A stretch of DNA of 64,000 nucleotides from an uncultured Olleya sp. (lineage in GTDB: Bacteria > Bacteroidota > Bacteroidia > Flavobacteriales > Flavobacteriaceae): assembly GCA_947503885.1 (NCBI GenBank), contig CANNFD010000008.1:62001-126000 (forward strand). Direction: 5' to 3'. The notes beneath the pieces are model-generated. The model searched no databases and was not told the DNA's origin. It worked only from the letters and a program-made list of their open reading frames with translations. The position numbers and the translations under genes are program-made. Shown here in pieces: positions 1 through 8,559 of the stretch. Each line of letters begins with the position of its first letter. The first letter of the stretch is position 1.

Positions 1-756
1 GCCTGCGCGTTTAAAGGTTTCTGGGATAGTTGTAATAGATGTCCCGTGTAAAGATGTAAAGACTATATTTAAATTGTCTTTAGCTTCTTGTGGTGTATTA
101 AAGCTTCCGTTTTTTACTGCAGCATTGATAAATACATCATCTACGTCCTTACCTATATATTCTATTAATTCTGGCTTAGCTTCAAATTTAATTTCAGCAT
201 AGTCCAGATCATTAATTATATCAATTATTTGGTGGTCTTGGGGTGGTACTAATTGTCCGCCATCTTGCCAATACACTTTGTATCCATTATATTCTGGTGG
301 ATTATGTGATGCAGTTAATACAATCCCACAATGACAGTTTAGGTGTTTTAAAGCAAAAGACAACTCTGGAGTAGGGCGTAAGTCTTCAAATAAATAGACT
401 TTAATATTGTTTGCAGAAAAAACGTCTGCGACTATTTTAGCTAAGCTTTTACTATTGTGTCTACAATCAAAAGCAATTGCTACCTTAAGTGATTTGTCAG
501 GGAAAACAGTGTGCATATAATTGCTAATGCCTTGTGTGTTTTTTCCTAGAGTATATTTATTAATTCTATTTGTTCCAATACCCATCACGCCACGCATACC
601 TCCGGTACCAAACTCTAAGTTTTTGTAAAAACTCTCTTTAAGTTCGGTTGGATTTAAAGCGATTAGATTTTTTATATAATCCTGTGTGTCTTTATCAAAA
701 GCAGGTGTTAGCCAAGTATTGACTCTTTTTAAAAGTTCTGGTTCAATATGTCTCAT
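1..756 (-). CDS. Phosphoglucomutase/phosphomannomutase family protein, C-terminus cut off by window edge
   Basis: The reading frame starts at an ATG at 756 (MRHIEPELLK) and stays open to base 1, giving the first 252 residues. The family (alpha-D-phosphohexomutase) interconverts hexose 1- and 6-phosphates through a phosphoserine; bacterial members of this subgroup are usually near 570 residues, so over half is missing. The active-site loop TASHNPPEYNG is visible with the phosphoserine at Ser150, and the N-terminal LEFGTGGMRG substrate/phosphate motif is intact. It probably supplies sugar phosphates for cell-wall and glycan synthesis; the glycosyltransferase gene just upstream on the same strand (start 1765, stop 812) fits this loosely. 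Whether it prefers glucose or mannose cannot be told from this part. Confidence 0.9.
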   Translation of the reverse strand, partial: MRHIEPELLKRVNTWLTPAFDKDTQDYIKNLIALNPTELKESFYKNLEFGTGGMRGVMGIGTNRINKYTLGKNTQGISNYMHTVFPDKSLKVAIAFDCRHNSKSLAKIVADVFSANNIKVYLFEDLRPTPELSFALKHLNCHCGIVLTASHNPPEYNGYKVYWQDGGQLVPPQDHQIIDIINDLDYAEIKFEAKPELIEYIGKDVDDVFINAAVKNGSFNTPQEAKDNLNIVFTSLHGTSITTIPETFKRAG

Positions 757-811
757 AGGTATTAGTATTACGTGTAAAAATAGGTAATTGCTAAAAAGGT
801 ATTAATAATTT

Positions 812-1765
812 TTAGTCTTTAATGTTTAGCGATTCATTAATTAAATATCGCTTTTTGTCTGTTTTTTGACGTAAAATTATTTCGCCTAAAAAACCTGCAA
901 CAAAAAACTGAGATCCTAAAATCATTGTTGCAAGCGCTAAATAAAACTCAGGTCTTTGTGTAATTAACCTTCCAATTTTATTAAAAAATAACTTATCTAC
1001 ACCAATATATAGTGCAAATAGAAATCCTAAACCAAACATTATTACACCAAGTGCGCCAAATAAGTGCATTGGACGTTTGCCAAAACGTGATAAAAACCAA
1101 ATTGTAATAAGGTCTAAAAAGCCATTTACAAAGCGATCCATACCAAATTTAGTTTGGCCATATTTTCTGGCTTGGTGTTGTACGACCTTTTCGCCAATTT
1201 TAGAAAACCCAGCGTTTTTAGCTAGAACGGGTATATATCTATGCATTTCGCCATTAACATCAATGTTTTTTACAACATTTTTATGGTAGGCTTTTAGTCC
1301 ACAATTAAAATCATTTAATTGCACGCCAGATGTTTTACGGGCAGCCCAATTAAATAATTTTGAGGGTAAATTTTTAGTTAATTTATTATCAAAACGTTTC
1401 TTTTTCCAACCTGAGACCAAATCAAAATTTTGTTTGGTAATCATATTATAAAGGTCTGGAATTTCTTCTGGATTATCTTGTAAATCTGCATCCATAGTGA
1501 TGATAACATCACCTTTAGCTTTAGCAAAACCAGCATGAAGTGCTTGAGATTTACCAAAGTTTTTTAAAAATCTTATACCTTTAACGTTAGGATCAGTTTT
1601 ATGAAGTTTTTGAATGATATCCCATGACTGATCTGTGCTACCGTCGTCTATAAACAATAACTCATAAGAAAAACCATTGGATTGCATGACATTTGCAATC
1701 CAATGGTGTAACTCTGTTAATGATTCTTCTTCGTTAAGTAGTGGTATGACTACAGATATGTTCAT
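812..1765 (-). CDS. Glycosyltransferase family 2, polyprenyl-phosphate sugar transferase type with two C-terminal membrane segments
   Basis: A 317-residue GT-A fold enzyme. The N-terminal domain carries the family 2 hallmarks: VVIPLLNEEESL near the start, the nucleotide-binding FIDDGSTD (Asp40-Asp41) and the metal-binding DADLQDNPEE (residues 92-94 DAD). Two hydrophobic segments follow at about 234-254 and 273-297. This layout matches dolichyl/undecaprenyl-phosphate sugar transferases (DPM1/ArnC/GtrB-like), which load a sugar from a nucleotide donor onto a lipid carrier at the inner membrane. The sugar is unknown. The same-strand phosphohexomutase begins 56 bases downstream, so the two may be co-transcribed. 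The function class is well supported; the acceptor is inferred. Confidence 0.88.
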   Translation of the reverse strand: MNISVVIPLLNEEESLTELHHWIANVMQSNGFSYELLFIDDGSTDQSWDIIQKLHKTDPNVKGIRFLKNFGKSQALHAGFAKAKGDVIITMDADLQDNPEEIPDLYNMITKQNFDLVSGWKKKRFDNKLTKNLPSKLFNWAARKTSGVQLNDFNCGLKAYHKNVVKNIDVNGEMHRYIPVLAKNAGFSKIGEKVVQHQARKYGQTKFGMDRFVNGFLDLITIWFLSRFGKRPMHLFGALGVIMFGLGFLFALYIGVDKLFFNKIGRLITQRPEFYLALATMILGSQFFVAGFLGEIILRQKTDKKRYLINESLNIKD

Positions 1766-1801
1766 AATTTAATTTGAAATATATTTTCAAATATAAAACT
1801 A

Positions 1802-2332
1802 TTATAGGTCTTCGTTGTTTTTTTTCATTATTAATGAAGCAATAAGACCAATAACACTATATATTACTAACTGAATAAATAGAGATTGCACTAAACTACC
1901 AACAGCAAATTGGCTTGGCGCTTCTTCCATTTGTGTTACAGCTTCGGCAATAGCGTCTTCTGGAGCGTTAAACCCTTTCATCATTTCGATAGAAGTTTCA
2001 ATAATTTTTTCTTTTAAAGTGATAGCTGCTTCAGGGTCAATAAAATTAAAAATAAGTACACTTACAACAGAGCTGATAACAAGACCAACTAAAACGGTAA
2101 TAAAATAAGAGGTAAATGCACCTTTTAAGTCTATATATCCACCAAGTTCTGATTTAGATTTTGTTATGGAAATAACTCCAAAAACAATAATTGCTACAAA
2201 AAGAGAAATACCCACCCACCATTTTGTTAAAATTTCTAAATTAACAGCATAAGCAATTACTGTAACACTAGACATTAGTGCCCCTAAGTATAATCCGTAA
2301 TTAGTCGCGATTGACTTTATAGTTTTTTCCAT
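1802..2332 (-). CDS. DUF4199-like integral membrane protein
   Basis: This 176-residue protein has four hydrophobic stretches (about 12-30, 37-54, 73-96 and 145-168). An acidic, probably extramembranous loop at about 105-140 separates the last two. The pattern and the GYIDLKGAFTSYF motif after the second segment are typical of the DUF4199 family, which is widespread in Bacteroidota and has no known function. It lies directly upstream (36 bases) of the glycosyltransferase on the same strand. That pairing with a polyprenyl-phosphate glycosyltransferase is common in flavobacteria as I remember it, but I infer no role from it. Confidence 0.75.
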   Translation of the reverse strand: MEKTIKSIATNYGLYLGALMSSVTVIAYAVNLEILTKWWVGISLFVAIIVFGVISITKSKSELGGYIDLKGAFTSYFITVLVGLVISSVVSVLIFNFIDPEAAITLKEKIIETSIEMMKGFNAPEDAIAEAVTQMEEAPSQFAVGSLVQSLFIQLVIYSVIGLIASLIMKKNNEDL

Positions 2333-2425
2333 AATTTTGTATAGTTTTTTAGTTAATAATATATTAGTCTATGAACTGCAATAATACGTTACAATATTAA
2401 AGAATAAAATTTTTTATAAAATTAG

Positions 2426-2455
2426 TTGTTTGTTTGTGAAAAAAACTTAAATTTG
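2426..2455 (+). promoter_or_regulatory. Bacteroidota-type promoter for rpmE2
   Basis: A -33 TTG at 2426-2428 is followed by exactly 19 bases and a perfect -7 element TAAATTTG at 2448-2455, matching the TTTG-N19-TAnnTTTG consensus of flavobacterial housekeeping promoters. The ribosomal protein start codon is 37 bases further on. Confidence 0.75.
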
Positions 2456-2492
2456 CACCTCGAATTTAGTTAAGATAATAAAGCATTTAGAG

Positions 2493-2744
2493 ATGAAAAA
2501 AGATATACATCCAGAAAATTATAGAATTGTAGCGTTTAAAGACATGTCAAATGAAGATGTTTTTTTAACAAAATCTACAGCAAACACAAACGAAACTTTA
2601 GAAGTTGAAGGTGTTGAGTACCCATTAGTAAAAATGGAGATCTCAAGAACGTCTCACCCGTTTTATACTGGTAAGTCTAAATTAATTGATACAGCAGGAC
2701 GTATTGATAAGTTCAAAAACAAATACGCGAAATTTAAAAAATAA
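2493..2744 (+). CDS. rpmE2: 50S ribosomal protein L31, type B
   Basis: An 83-residue ribosomal protein. [17 protein letters not shown] at the start and the TSHPFYTGK core are diagnostic of bL31. It contains no cysteine, so it is the zinc-independent type B form rather than the CxxC-containing type A. It has its own promoter upstream and a strong hairpin terminator downstream, so it is probably monocistronic. In other bacteria type B L31 replaces the zinc form when zinc is scarce; in Bacteroidota it is generally the constitutive form, and no zinc-regulator site is visible here. Confidence 0.95.
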   Translation: MKKDIHPENYRIVAFKDMSNEDVFLTKSTANTNETLEVEGVEYPLVKMEISRTSHPFYTGKSKLIDTAGRIDKFKNKYAKFKK

Positions 2745-2765
2745 TTTTAGCGATAACTATATTTT

Positions 2766-2798
2766 AAAAGCCTTTCATTTTTTTGAAAGGCTTTTTTT
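2766..2798 (+). terminator. Rho-independent terminator after rpmE2
   Basis: A 12-bp perfect stem (2766-2777 with 2784-2795) has a six-T loop and runs into a T tract ending at 2798. It sits 22 bases after the rpmE2 stop. Confidence 0.9.
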
Positions 2799-2895
2799 GT
2801 TATCTTAATTTGGTCTATTTTTGAATTTTGAATTTTCAATTTTACTTTTCAAATTGAAAATTAATTAACGTAGCTTCTAACTTTAAATTTTTAAA

Positions 2896-4071
2896 ATGAA
2901 TTATATCCTATTTGATGGACCAGTACGCAATCAATTACTTCCATTTACTTACACTAGACCTGTTGCAGATATTAGAGTTGGTATTTTAACTATAAGAGAA
3001 AAATGGGAATTATATCTTGAAACTACAACTACAACAGTGACAGAAGACTATCTGTCAGATAAGTTTCCTATGGTCGAGTTAGAAGAAAATGTGATGTTAA
3101 ATGCCTCTTATTTGCCAAATAATGAGTTGGTAGAGCTAGTAAGTAGTCTTAAAAAAAATCAAGCTATTTTTAAAGATGAAGACATTATAGCGTTTTATAC
3201 GACAGACTCTCAGGAGGATATTGATTTTTCTACTTATGAAGCGATAGAGTTTGATAACGATATTACAAAAATTGAACATACATGGGATATTTTTTCAAAA
3301 AATGGAGAGGCAATTCAACAAGATTTTGAATTGTTGACTGATGGAAGGCAATCGGAGCCGATACCAACAAGTAATAATATAATTGCTCCAGAAAATATTT
3401 TTATTGAAGAAGGTGCAACCGTGCAATTTGCTACACTAAATGCTAGTTCTGGTCCAATTTACATTGGCAAAAACGCTGAGGTTATGGAGGGGAGCTTAGT
3501 TAGAGGTCCTTTTGCATTATGCGATCATGCTACTTTAAAGTTGGGAGCTAAAATTTATGGACCAACTACAATTGGCCCGCATAGTAAAGTTGGAGGAGAG
3601 GTAAATAATTCTGTAATCTTCGGATATTCCAACAAAGGACATGATGGTTTTTTAGGCAACTCGGTTTTAGGAGAATGGTGCAACATAGGTGCGGATTCTA
3701 ACAACTCTAACCTTAAAAATAATTATGTGGAAGTTAAACTTTGGGATTACGAAACCGAGCGTTTTGCAAAAACAGGATTACAATTTTGTGGTTTAATGAT
3801 GGGTGATCATAGTAAATGTGGTATTAATACTATGTTTAATACAGGGACAGTGATTGGTGTTAACTCAAATATATTTGGTAGTGGTTTTCCTAGAAATTTT
3901 GTGCCAAGTTATAGTTGGGGTGGAGCATCAGGATTTACAACTTATCTAACTTCAAAAGCTTTTGAAGTTGCAAAAGTTGTTATGTCAAGACGAGGTGTAG
4001 AATTTACTATTCAAGACGAGGCCATTTTGACACACGTTTTTGAAGACACCAAAAAGTTTAGAAAAGAATAA
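2896..4071 (+). CDS. GlmU-like protein: degenerate nucleotidyltransferase domain plus left-handed beta-helix
   Basis: A 391-residue protein starting MNYILFDGPVRNQLLPFTYTRP, the typical start of the Bacteroidota GlmU-family proteins (NTP_transf_4 N-terminal domain). The second half from about 170 has hexapeptide repeats of a left-handed beta-helix (for example IYIGKNAEVMEGSLVRGPFA and IYGPTTIGPHSKVGGE), the fold of sugar-nucleotide acyltransferases. The canonical GlmU GTRM motif is absent, so UDP-GlcNAc pyrophosphorylase activity is doubtful. It is probably a sugar-nucleotide or acyltransfer enzyme of envelope synthesis, but the reaction is unknown. It stands alone between a terminator and the YhhN pair. 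Confidence 0.75.
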   Translation: MNYILFDGPVRNQLLPFTYTRPVADIRVGILTIREKWELYLETTTTTVTEDYLSDKFPMVELEENVMLNASYLPNNELVELVSSLKKNQAIFKDEDIIAFYTTDSQEDIDFSTYEAIEFDNDITKIEHTWDIFSKNGEAIQQDFELLTDGRQSEPIPTSNNIIAPENIFIEEGATVQFATLNASSGPIYIGKNAEVMEGSLVRGPFALCDHATLKLGAKIYGPTTIGPHSKVGGEVNNSVIFGYSNKGHDGFLGNSVLGEWCNIGADSNNSNLKNNYVEVKLWDYETERFAKTGLQFCGLMMGDHSKCGINTMFNTGTVIGVNSNIFGSGFPRNFVPSYSWGGASGFTTYLTSKAFEVAKVVMSRRGVEFTIQDEAILTHVFEDTKKFRKE

Positions 4072-4163
4072 ACAAAGTACAACTCTAAATAAGTTATAAA
4101 ATATTATTTTGTAAGCATTTAAGGGTTAAAATTAATTACTACCTTAGTTATAAGCTTACTTAT

Positions 4164-4856
4164 ATGAACTTTATTTTTAAAAACATCTTTAGATTTACAA
4201 TCCTGTATATTGGATTGTATCTTATAGATGCATATTTTAAAAATAATCAAGATGTGTTTTCTTACAGATATATCTCCAAAACATTATTAAGTCTAAGTTT
4301 ATTACTGTTTTTTATAATAAACTCTAAACAAACAGATTTAAAAAAAAAGCGTCTTGTAATTGCAGCTTTAGTCTTTTTTTTAATAGGTGATATTATTTTT
4401 ATTTCTGGAAATTACGGTAATGATGTACACTTTATAATAGCTGCCTTTATGTTTGTGGTTGCTAAAATTTGCTACTCGATACGATTTTTAAATAATGAAG
4501 ATTTTAAAATCACAAAATTAATTCCTTTTTTGCTTTTCTGTTTTACTTATATGAGTGTAATAATGTCGATAGTCTATAATAATTTAGATTACTTTTTTAT
4601 TCCATTATTAGTTTACTTATTTGTAGTTATGTTGTTAATGCAATTTGCTTATTTAAGAAAAAACGAAGTAAATCTAACTAGTTTTTGGTTAGTTTTACTG
4701 GGGGTTATCTTCTCAATGGTTTCTGATAGTATTAATATACTTAAGATGTTTTATGATCCATCAATCGCTTACAATAAAATTACTATCATGTTTTTTTATG
4801 GATTGTCTCAATATTTAATTATTTTAGGTATTTTGAAAGAAACTTCAAAAAATTAG
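4164..4856 (+). CDS. YhhN/TMEM86 family membrane protein, first copy
   Basis: A 230-residue protein of about eight membrane segments. Motifs fit the YhhN family (lysoplasmalogenases, which hydrolyse the vinyl-ether bond of lysoplasmalogens): YRYISKTLLSLSL after the first segment, LIGDIIF with Asp76, MVSDSINI with Asp188, and a final YGLSQYLII. The two acidic positions are those conserved in the family as I recall. The usual G-H-x-x-Y segment is AKICYS here, with no histidine. A second, related copy follows after 31 bases on the same strand. Flavobacteria are not known for plasmalogens, so the true substrate is uncertain. Confidence 0.65.
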   Translation: MNFIFKNIFRFTILYIGLYLIDAYFKNNQDVFSYRYISKTLLSLSLLLFFIINSKQTDLKKKRLVIAALVFFLIGDIIFISGNYGNDVHFIIAAFMFVVAKICYSIRFLNNEDFKITKLIPFLLFCFTYMSVIMSIVYNNLDYFFIPLLVYLFVVMLLMQFAYLRKNEVNLTSFWLVLLGVIFSMVSDSINILKMFYDPSIAYNKITIMFFYGLSQYLIILGILKETSKN

Positions 4857-4887
4857 TAAATTAGACGACCCCAAGGTCTAAAATAAC

Positions 4888-5586
4888 ATGATTAAACAAC
4901 TTAAGCTATTTACCCCAATTTTTATCTGCCTACTATTTTTGGATATTTATGTAAAGATAAATTTACCAATAATGCCTTATAGGTATGTGACAAAATCTTT
5001 AGTTATAGTTAGTTTATTGCTGTTTGTTGGTTATAACTGTTTTATTAAAAACAATTATAAGGATCACTTGTTGTTTTATGGACTTATTATCTTTTATATA
5101 GGAGATTTTTTAACAGTTGATCACATAAATAATATTACGTTTATTGTTAGTATAATTTTATTCTTAAGTGGAAAAATACTTTACACTTTAAAATTTACTC
5201 ACAAGGAAGATTTTAATATTATGCGACTGTTCCCATTTATGCTACTTTGCTTTTTGTATGTAGCGTTTTTATATGAGCTTATCTTTCATAATTTAAAAAT
5301 ATATTTTATCCCTGTAACCATTTACTTTTTTATATCTCTTTTAATGATTCTTTTTGCTTTTATCAGAAAAGGGGTTGTAAGTAATGTAAGTTACTACACA
5401 GTAATGTCAGGAGTGCTTTTGTTTATCCTTTTTGAAACTGTTTTGGTAATAAAAACTTTTTATCATGATATATTATATCAAGATTTTTTAATTATGTTTT
5501 GTTATGCCTTAGGTCAGTATTTAATTGTTATAGGTATAATGATTGAAGAAAAAAACCTAGATGTTAAAAACAACATTATAGCATAA
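4888..5586 (+). CDS. YhhN/TMEM86 family membrane protein, diverged second copy
   Basis: This 232-residue paralogue of the preceding gene shares the same order of motifs: YRYVTKSLVIVSLLLF, FYIGDFLTV with Asp73, FMLLCFLYV, and a final CYALGQYLIVIGI. Where the first copy has Ser-Asp-Ser this one has Phe-Glu-Thr (182-184), so the second conserved aspartate has become glutamate. The pair is a tandem duplication that has drifted far, with sequence similarity but clearly different loops. It starts 31 bases after the first copy and is probably in the same transcript. Enzymatic activity of this copy is doubtful. Confidence 0.6.
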   Translation: MIKQLKLFTPIFICLLFLDIYVKINLPIMPYRYVTKSLVIVSLLLFVGYNCFIKNNYKDHLLFYGLIIFYIGDFLTVDHINNITFIVSIILFLSGKILYTLKFTHKEDFNIMRLFPFMLLCFLYVAFLYELIFHNLKIYFIPVTIYFFISLLMILFAFIRKGVVSNVSYYTVMSGVLLFILFETVLVIKTFYHDILYQDFLIMFCYALGQYLIVIGIMIEEKNLDVKNNIIA

Positions 5587-5611
5587 AAAGGGGGCTAACC
5601 TAAATTTGGAG

Positions 5612-7228
5612 TTATTTTTTTTTAACATGTTTAAGCTCTAATAAGTTAATTGGGTTGCTGCCTAAACCAGTTATGTTTTTTTGAGAAAACCTGATTACTT
5701 CGTCATAATATAAAGGGACGATAGGTGTGTTTTTTAAAACTAAACTATCCATTTTAGTATATAAAGCAACACGTTTATTTTCTTCAGTTATGTTAAATGC
5801 TTCTTTGTACAAAGAATCAAAAGTAGAGTTTGAAAAATGAGTATAATTAGGGCCATTAGGTGCAAAGTTTTCAGAATAAAATAAAGACAGATAGTTTTGT
5901 GCGTCAGGATAGTCAGCAACCCAACTAGCTCTAAACACATCTAATTTACCATTTGCTTTGCCTTCTTTTAAGGTTGAAGCTGGTATGACATCTATTTTGA
6001 TTACTAAACCCGTTTTAGTTAGTTCTCGCTGTATGTATTCACAAAAATTAAGATAATTACTAGTAGTGGTTATAGTGATTTCTGGTGTTTTGTTATTGTT
6101 TTCTTTTTTATAATTAGCAACTAATTGTTTAGCCTTTTCAGGCTGGTAAGAGTAGCCTATATTTGGGTTGTATCCCGGAAGTCCTTTTGGTATAAATCCA
6201 CCTGTTGCAGGGATCCCAATTCCGTTACGTAAATAAGTCATCATTTTTTGCCTATCAAAACCATAGTTAATAGCTTCTCTAATTTGTTTTGATTGGATTT
6301 CATTAAGGTCAGAGTCCATATAAAATGCTAAATATTCAGTATTTAAATAGGGGCCTCTAATTAAATCAATAGTAGATTGATATTTGTTTCTTAATTCGCC
6401 CTTTCTAGTTAATATATCATCTTGGTATGAAGCATCTAAACTGTTTAAAAAATCCAAATTACCTTGGATAAACTGCATAAACTCACTTTGCTTGTCAGGT
6501 AAAAAAGTTATGGCTACAGCTTCCAAATAAGGTAGTTTTTCCCCAACGTTATTAGTTTCAAAATAGTTGTCATTTTTTCTAAATACTAGTTTTACATTCT
6601 CTTCCCAACGTTTAAATTTAAAAGGACCTGTTCCAATAGGGTTTGACCTAAAGTCGGTTCCGTAATGTGTTGTTATTTCTTTTGGTACAACACTACAATA
6701 TTTCATGGTTAATAAGCCTAAAAAAGCAGGAAAAGGTTGCTTAAGTTTAATGTCAAATACGCTGTCGTTAATGGCTTTAAAAGAATCAATTTTATTAAAA
6801 ATCCATTGACCAGAGGATGCTATGTTAGGGTCTAATATGCGATTAAAACTATATTCAAAATCATAAGCGGTTACTTGTCTAGTGGAGTCTTTTCCAAATA
6901 ATTTATGTTTATGAAAATACACGTCTTTATTTAATAAAAACGAATAAGTTAAAGCGTCTTCAGTAATAGTCCAACTTTTAGCTATACTAGGCCTTACTAT
7001 TAAACTGTCATCCATTTGGACAAGACCATTAAATAGTTGGTTAATTGCCCAGATATCTGCATTGTCTTTAGCAAATGCAGGATCTAAAGAGCCTATGTTT
7101 TTATGTTCATTGTATCTAAAAACTAGATGGTCTTTAGGGGCGTTTTTTTTGTTGGAGCACGATAAAAATAGAATTATAAAAAAAAATATACTAGATACTG
7201 TTACAGTGATTTTTTTTAAAATATGCAT
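5612..7228 (-). CDS. Peptide/oligopeptide ABC transporter substrate-binding lipoprotein (OppA/DppA type)
   Basis: This is a family 5 extracellular solute-binding protein. The frame opens at 7243, but the ATG at 7228 gives a clean lipoprotein signal (MHILKKITVT, hydrophobic core, then FLSC with Cys24), so I prefer it. The mature domain begins RYNEHKNIGSLDPAFA and includes NPIGTGPFKF, EAINYGFDR and DVFRASWVADYPDAQNYL, all typical of OppA-like proteins. It is about 540 residues, normal for the family. No permease or ATPase genes lie next to it, so the partner transporter is elsewhere, or the protein acts as a stand-alone peptide-binding lipoprotein, as is common in Bacteroidota. Confidence 0.88.
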   Translation of the reverse strand: MHILKKITVTVSSIFFFIILFLSCSNKKNAPKDHLVFRYNEHKNIGSLDPAFAKDNADIWAINQLFNGLVQMDDSLIVRPSIAKSWTITEDALTYSFLLNKDVYFHKHKLFGKDSTRQVTAYDFEYSFNRILDPNIASSGQWIFNKIDSFKAINDSVFDIKLKQPFPAFLGLLTMKYCSVVPKEITTHYGTDFRSNPIGTGPFKFKRWEENVKLVFRKNDNYFETNNVGEKLPYLEAVAITFLPDKQSEFMQFIQGNLDFLNSLDASYQDDILTRKGELRNKYQSTIDLIRGPYLNTEYLAFYMDSDLNEIQSKQIREAINYGFDRQKMMTYLRNGIGIPATGGFIPKGLPGYNPNIGYSYQPEKAKQLVANYKKENNNKTPEITITTTSNYLNFCEYIQRELTKTGLVIKIDVIPASTLKEGKANGKLDVFRASWVADYPDAQNYLSLFYSENFAPNGPNYTHFSNSTFDSLYKEAFNITEENKRVALYTKMDSLVLKNTPIVPLYYDEVIRFSQKNITGLGSNPINLLELKHVKKK

Positions 7229-7375
7229 TTGTATTATTGTCATTATTAAAACGTTAGAAAGCTTTGTTTAGAACTTAAAATAACGTGAGTATTGTTGTTA
7301 AACGGTAGTGTACAGTGTAAATATAAACATTATTAGTTGTTATTTGTTTAAGCTGTAAAACATTAAATTTAAAGC

Positions 7376-7410
7376 ACAAAAAAACCGAAATTAAATACTT
7401 CGGTTTGTGT
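7376..7410 (-). terminator. Terminator hairpin after the GNAT-like gene
   Basis: An 8-bp stem (7382-7389 with 7399-7406) lies 19 bases beyond the stop of the minus-strand gene at 7429 and is followed, on the minus strand, by a T-rich tract at 7376-7383. Confidence 0.7.
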
Positions 7411-7428
7411 TTTTTAGATTTTTGTAAA

Positions 7429-7725
7429 CTATATTCTTAATCCAACAGGTAATAGTTTTTTGTATTGTCTATTTCGTCTAATAAATTTTGCAATTACCGG
7501 ACTTGTAGGTACAACACTTAAATTACGTTCTTGGATGTTATCAAAAACAATAACTAAAAATTCTTTTACAAAATCCTCGTTGTCTAATTCTTCTGGAATA
7601 ATTAATTTAGTTAAAAATATTTTACGCTCTTGAAGGGAATACTCAATTTTAGCAAAATGATCATCAATTTTCATTTCAAATTGACGTAAAAAATCATTGT
7701 CAACTAATTCAGCTGCATCAATCAT
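7429..7725 (-). CDS. Small GNAT-like protein of the YjdJ/CG-type acetyltransferase group
   Basis: This 98-residue protein aligns by pattern with the short GCN5-related acetyltransferases (YjdJ-like). It has FEMKIDDHFAKIEY for the first strands, IFLTKLIIPEEL for the central strand, then FVKEFLVIVFDNIQERN for helix 3, and the diagnostic VVPTSPVIAKFIRRN near the end. The acetyl-CoA-binding loop, normally rich in glycine (GxGxA/G), is LDNEDFVKEF here and lacks the glycines, so catalysis is uncertain. A matching TACATTTG -7 element lies upstream on the minus strand at 7797-7804, without a clear -33 box. The gene is single, between a terminator and a divergent hydrolase gene. Confidence 0.6.
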   Translation of the reverse strand: MIDAAELVDNDFLRQFEMKIDDHFAKIEYSLQERKIFLTKLIIPEELDNEDFVKEFLVIVFDNIQERNLSVVPTSPVIAKFIRRNRQYKKLLPVGLRI

Positions 7726-7847
7726 AATTATAAAGTTTTATTAATTATTACTGGAGTTTCAAAAATAGTACCAAACTATTTTTTAGCTTTACACCACAAA
7801 TGTACGTAAAATCAAACAACAATACTTGTTTTTATTGTTAAAACCTT

Positions 7848-8507
7848 ATGAGTCAGCAAGTAATACCAGTGTATTTAATGCCAGGTATGGCAGCCAATCC
7901 AAGCATATTTGAACATATAAAATTACCCGAAGATCAATTTAAAATATATTGGTTGGAGTGGAAAATGCCTAAGCAAAATGAAAGCTTGTCCGACTATGCA
8001 AAACGAATGTGTAAAGAAGTGAAACATGATAACCCTGTGCTTATTGGCGTGTCTTTTGGTGGGGTTTTAGTGCAAGAAATGAGCAAACATATAAAATTGC
8101 ATAAATTAATAATAATATCTAGTGTAAAAACAAAGCACGAGTTGCCTAGACGCATGAAACTGTTAAGAGTATCCAAAGCCTATAAAATTTTACCTACACA
8201 ATTAGTAAGCAACATTGATTTGCTAGCTAAATATGCATTTGGAAATACTATAACTAAACGTATTGAGTTATATAAAAAATATCTGTCTGTTAGCGATAAA
8301 AAGTATTTAAATTGGGCTATAAAGCAGATGGTTTGCTGGGACCAGGACCAACCTTTAGACAATGTTATACATATCCATGGGGACAACGATATGGTTTTTC
8401 CGCATATGTACCTAAATGGATGCATAAGTATCAAAGGAGGTACCCATATAATGATATTAAATAAATATAAATGGTTTAATAAAAACCTGCCAAAACTAAT
8501 TGCTTAA
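7848..8507 (+). CDS. Alpha/beta hydrolase
   Basis: A 219-residue alpha/beta hydrolase without a signal peptide, so cytoplasmic. It has the oxyanion-side segment YLMPGMAANPSIF near the start, the nucleophile elbow GVSFGG with Ser69, the acidic residue in HGDNDMVFP (Asp181), and GGTHIMI with His200 at the end. All three catalytic residues are in the right order and spacing. The substrate cannot be predicted. Close Bacteroidota relatives are annotated only as alpha/beta hydrolases. It is followed after 52 bases by the lytic transglycosylase on the same strand. Confidence 0.82.
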   Translation: MSQQVIPVYLMPGMAANPSIFEHIKLPEDQFKIYWLEWKMPKQNESLSDYAKRMCKEVKHDNPVLIGVSFGGVLVQEMSKHIKLHKLIIISSVKTKHELPRRMKLLRVSKAYKILPTQLVSNIDLLAKYAFGNTITKRIELYKKYLSVSDKKYLNWAIKQMVCWDQDQPLDNVIHIHGDNDMVFPHMYLNGCISIKGGTHIMILNKYKWFNKNLPKLIA

Positions 8508-8559
8508 AAACTAAGCAGTTTGATTAAATTTTTTTAATTTTAAAGCAAAAGATAAGAAG

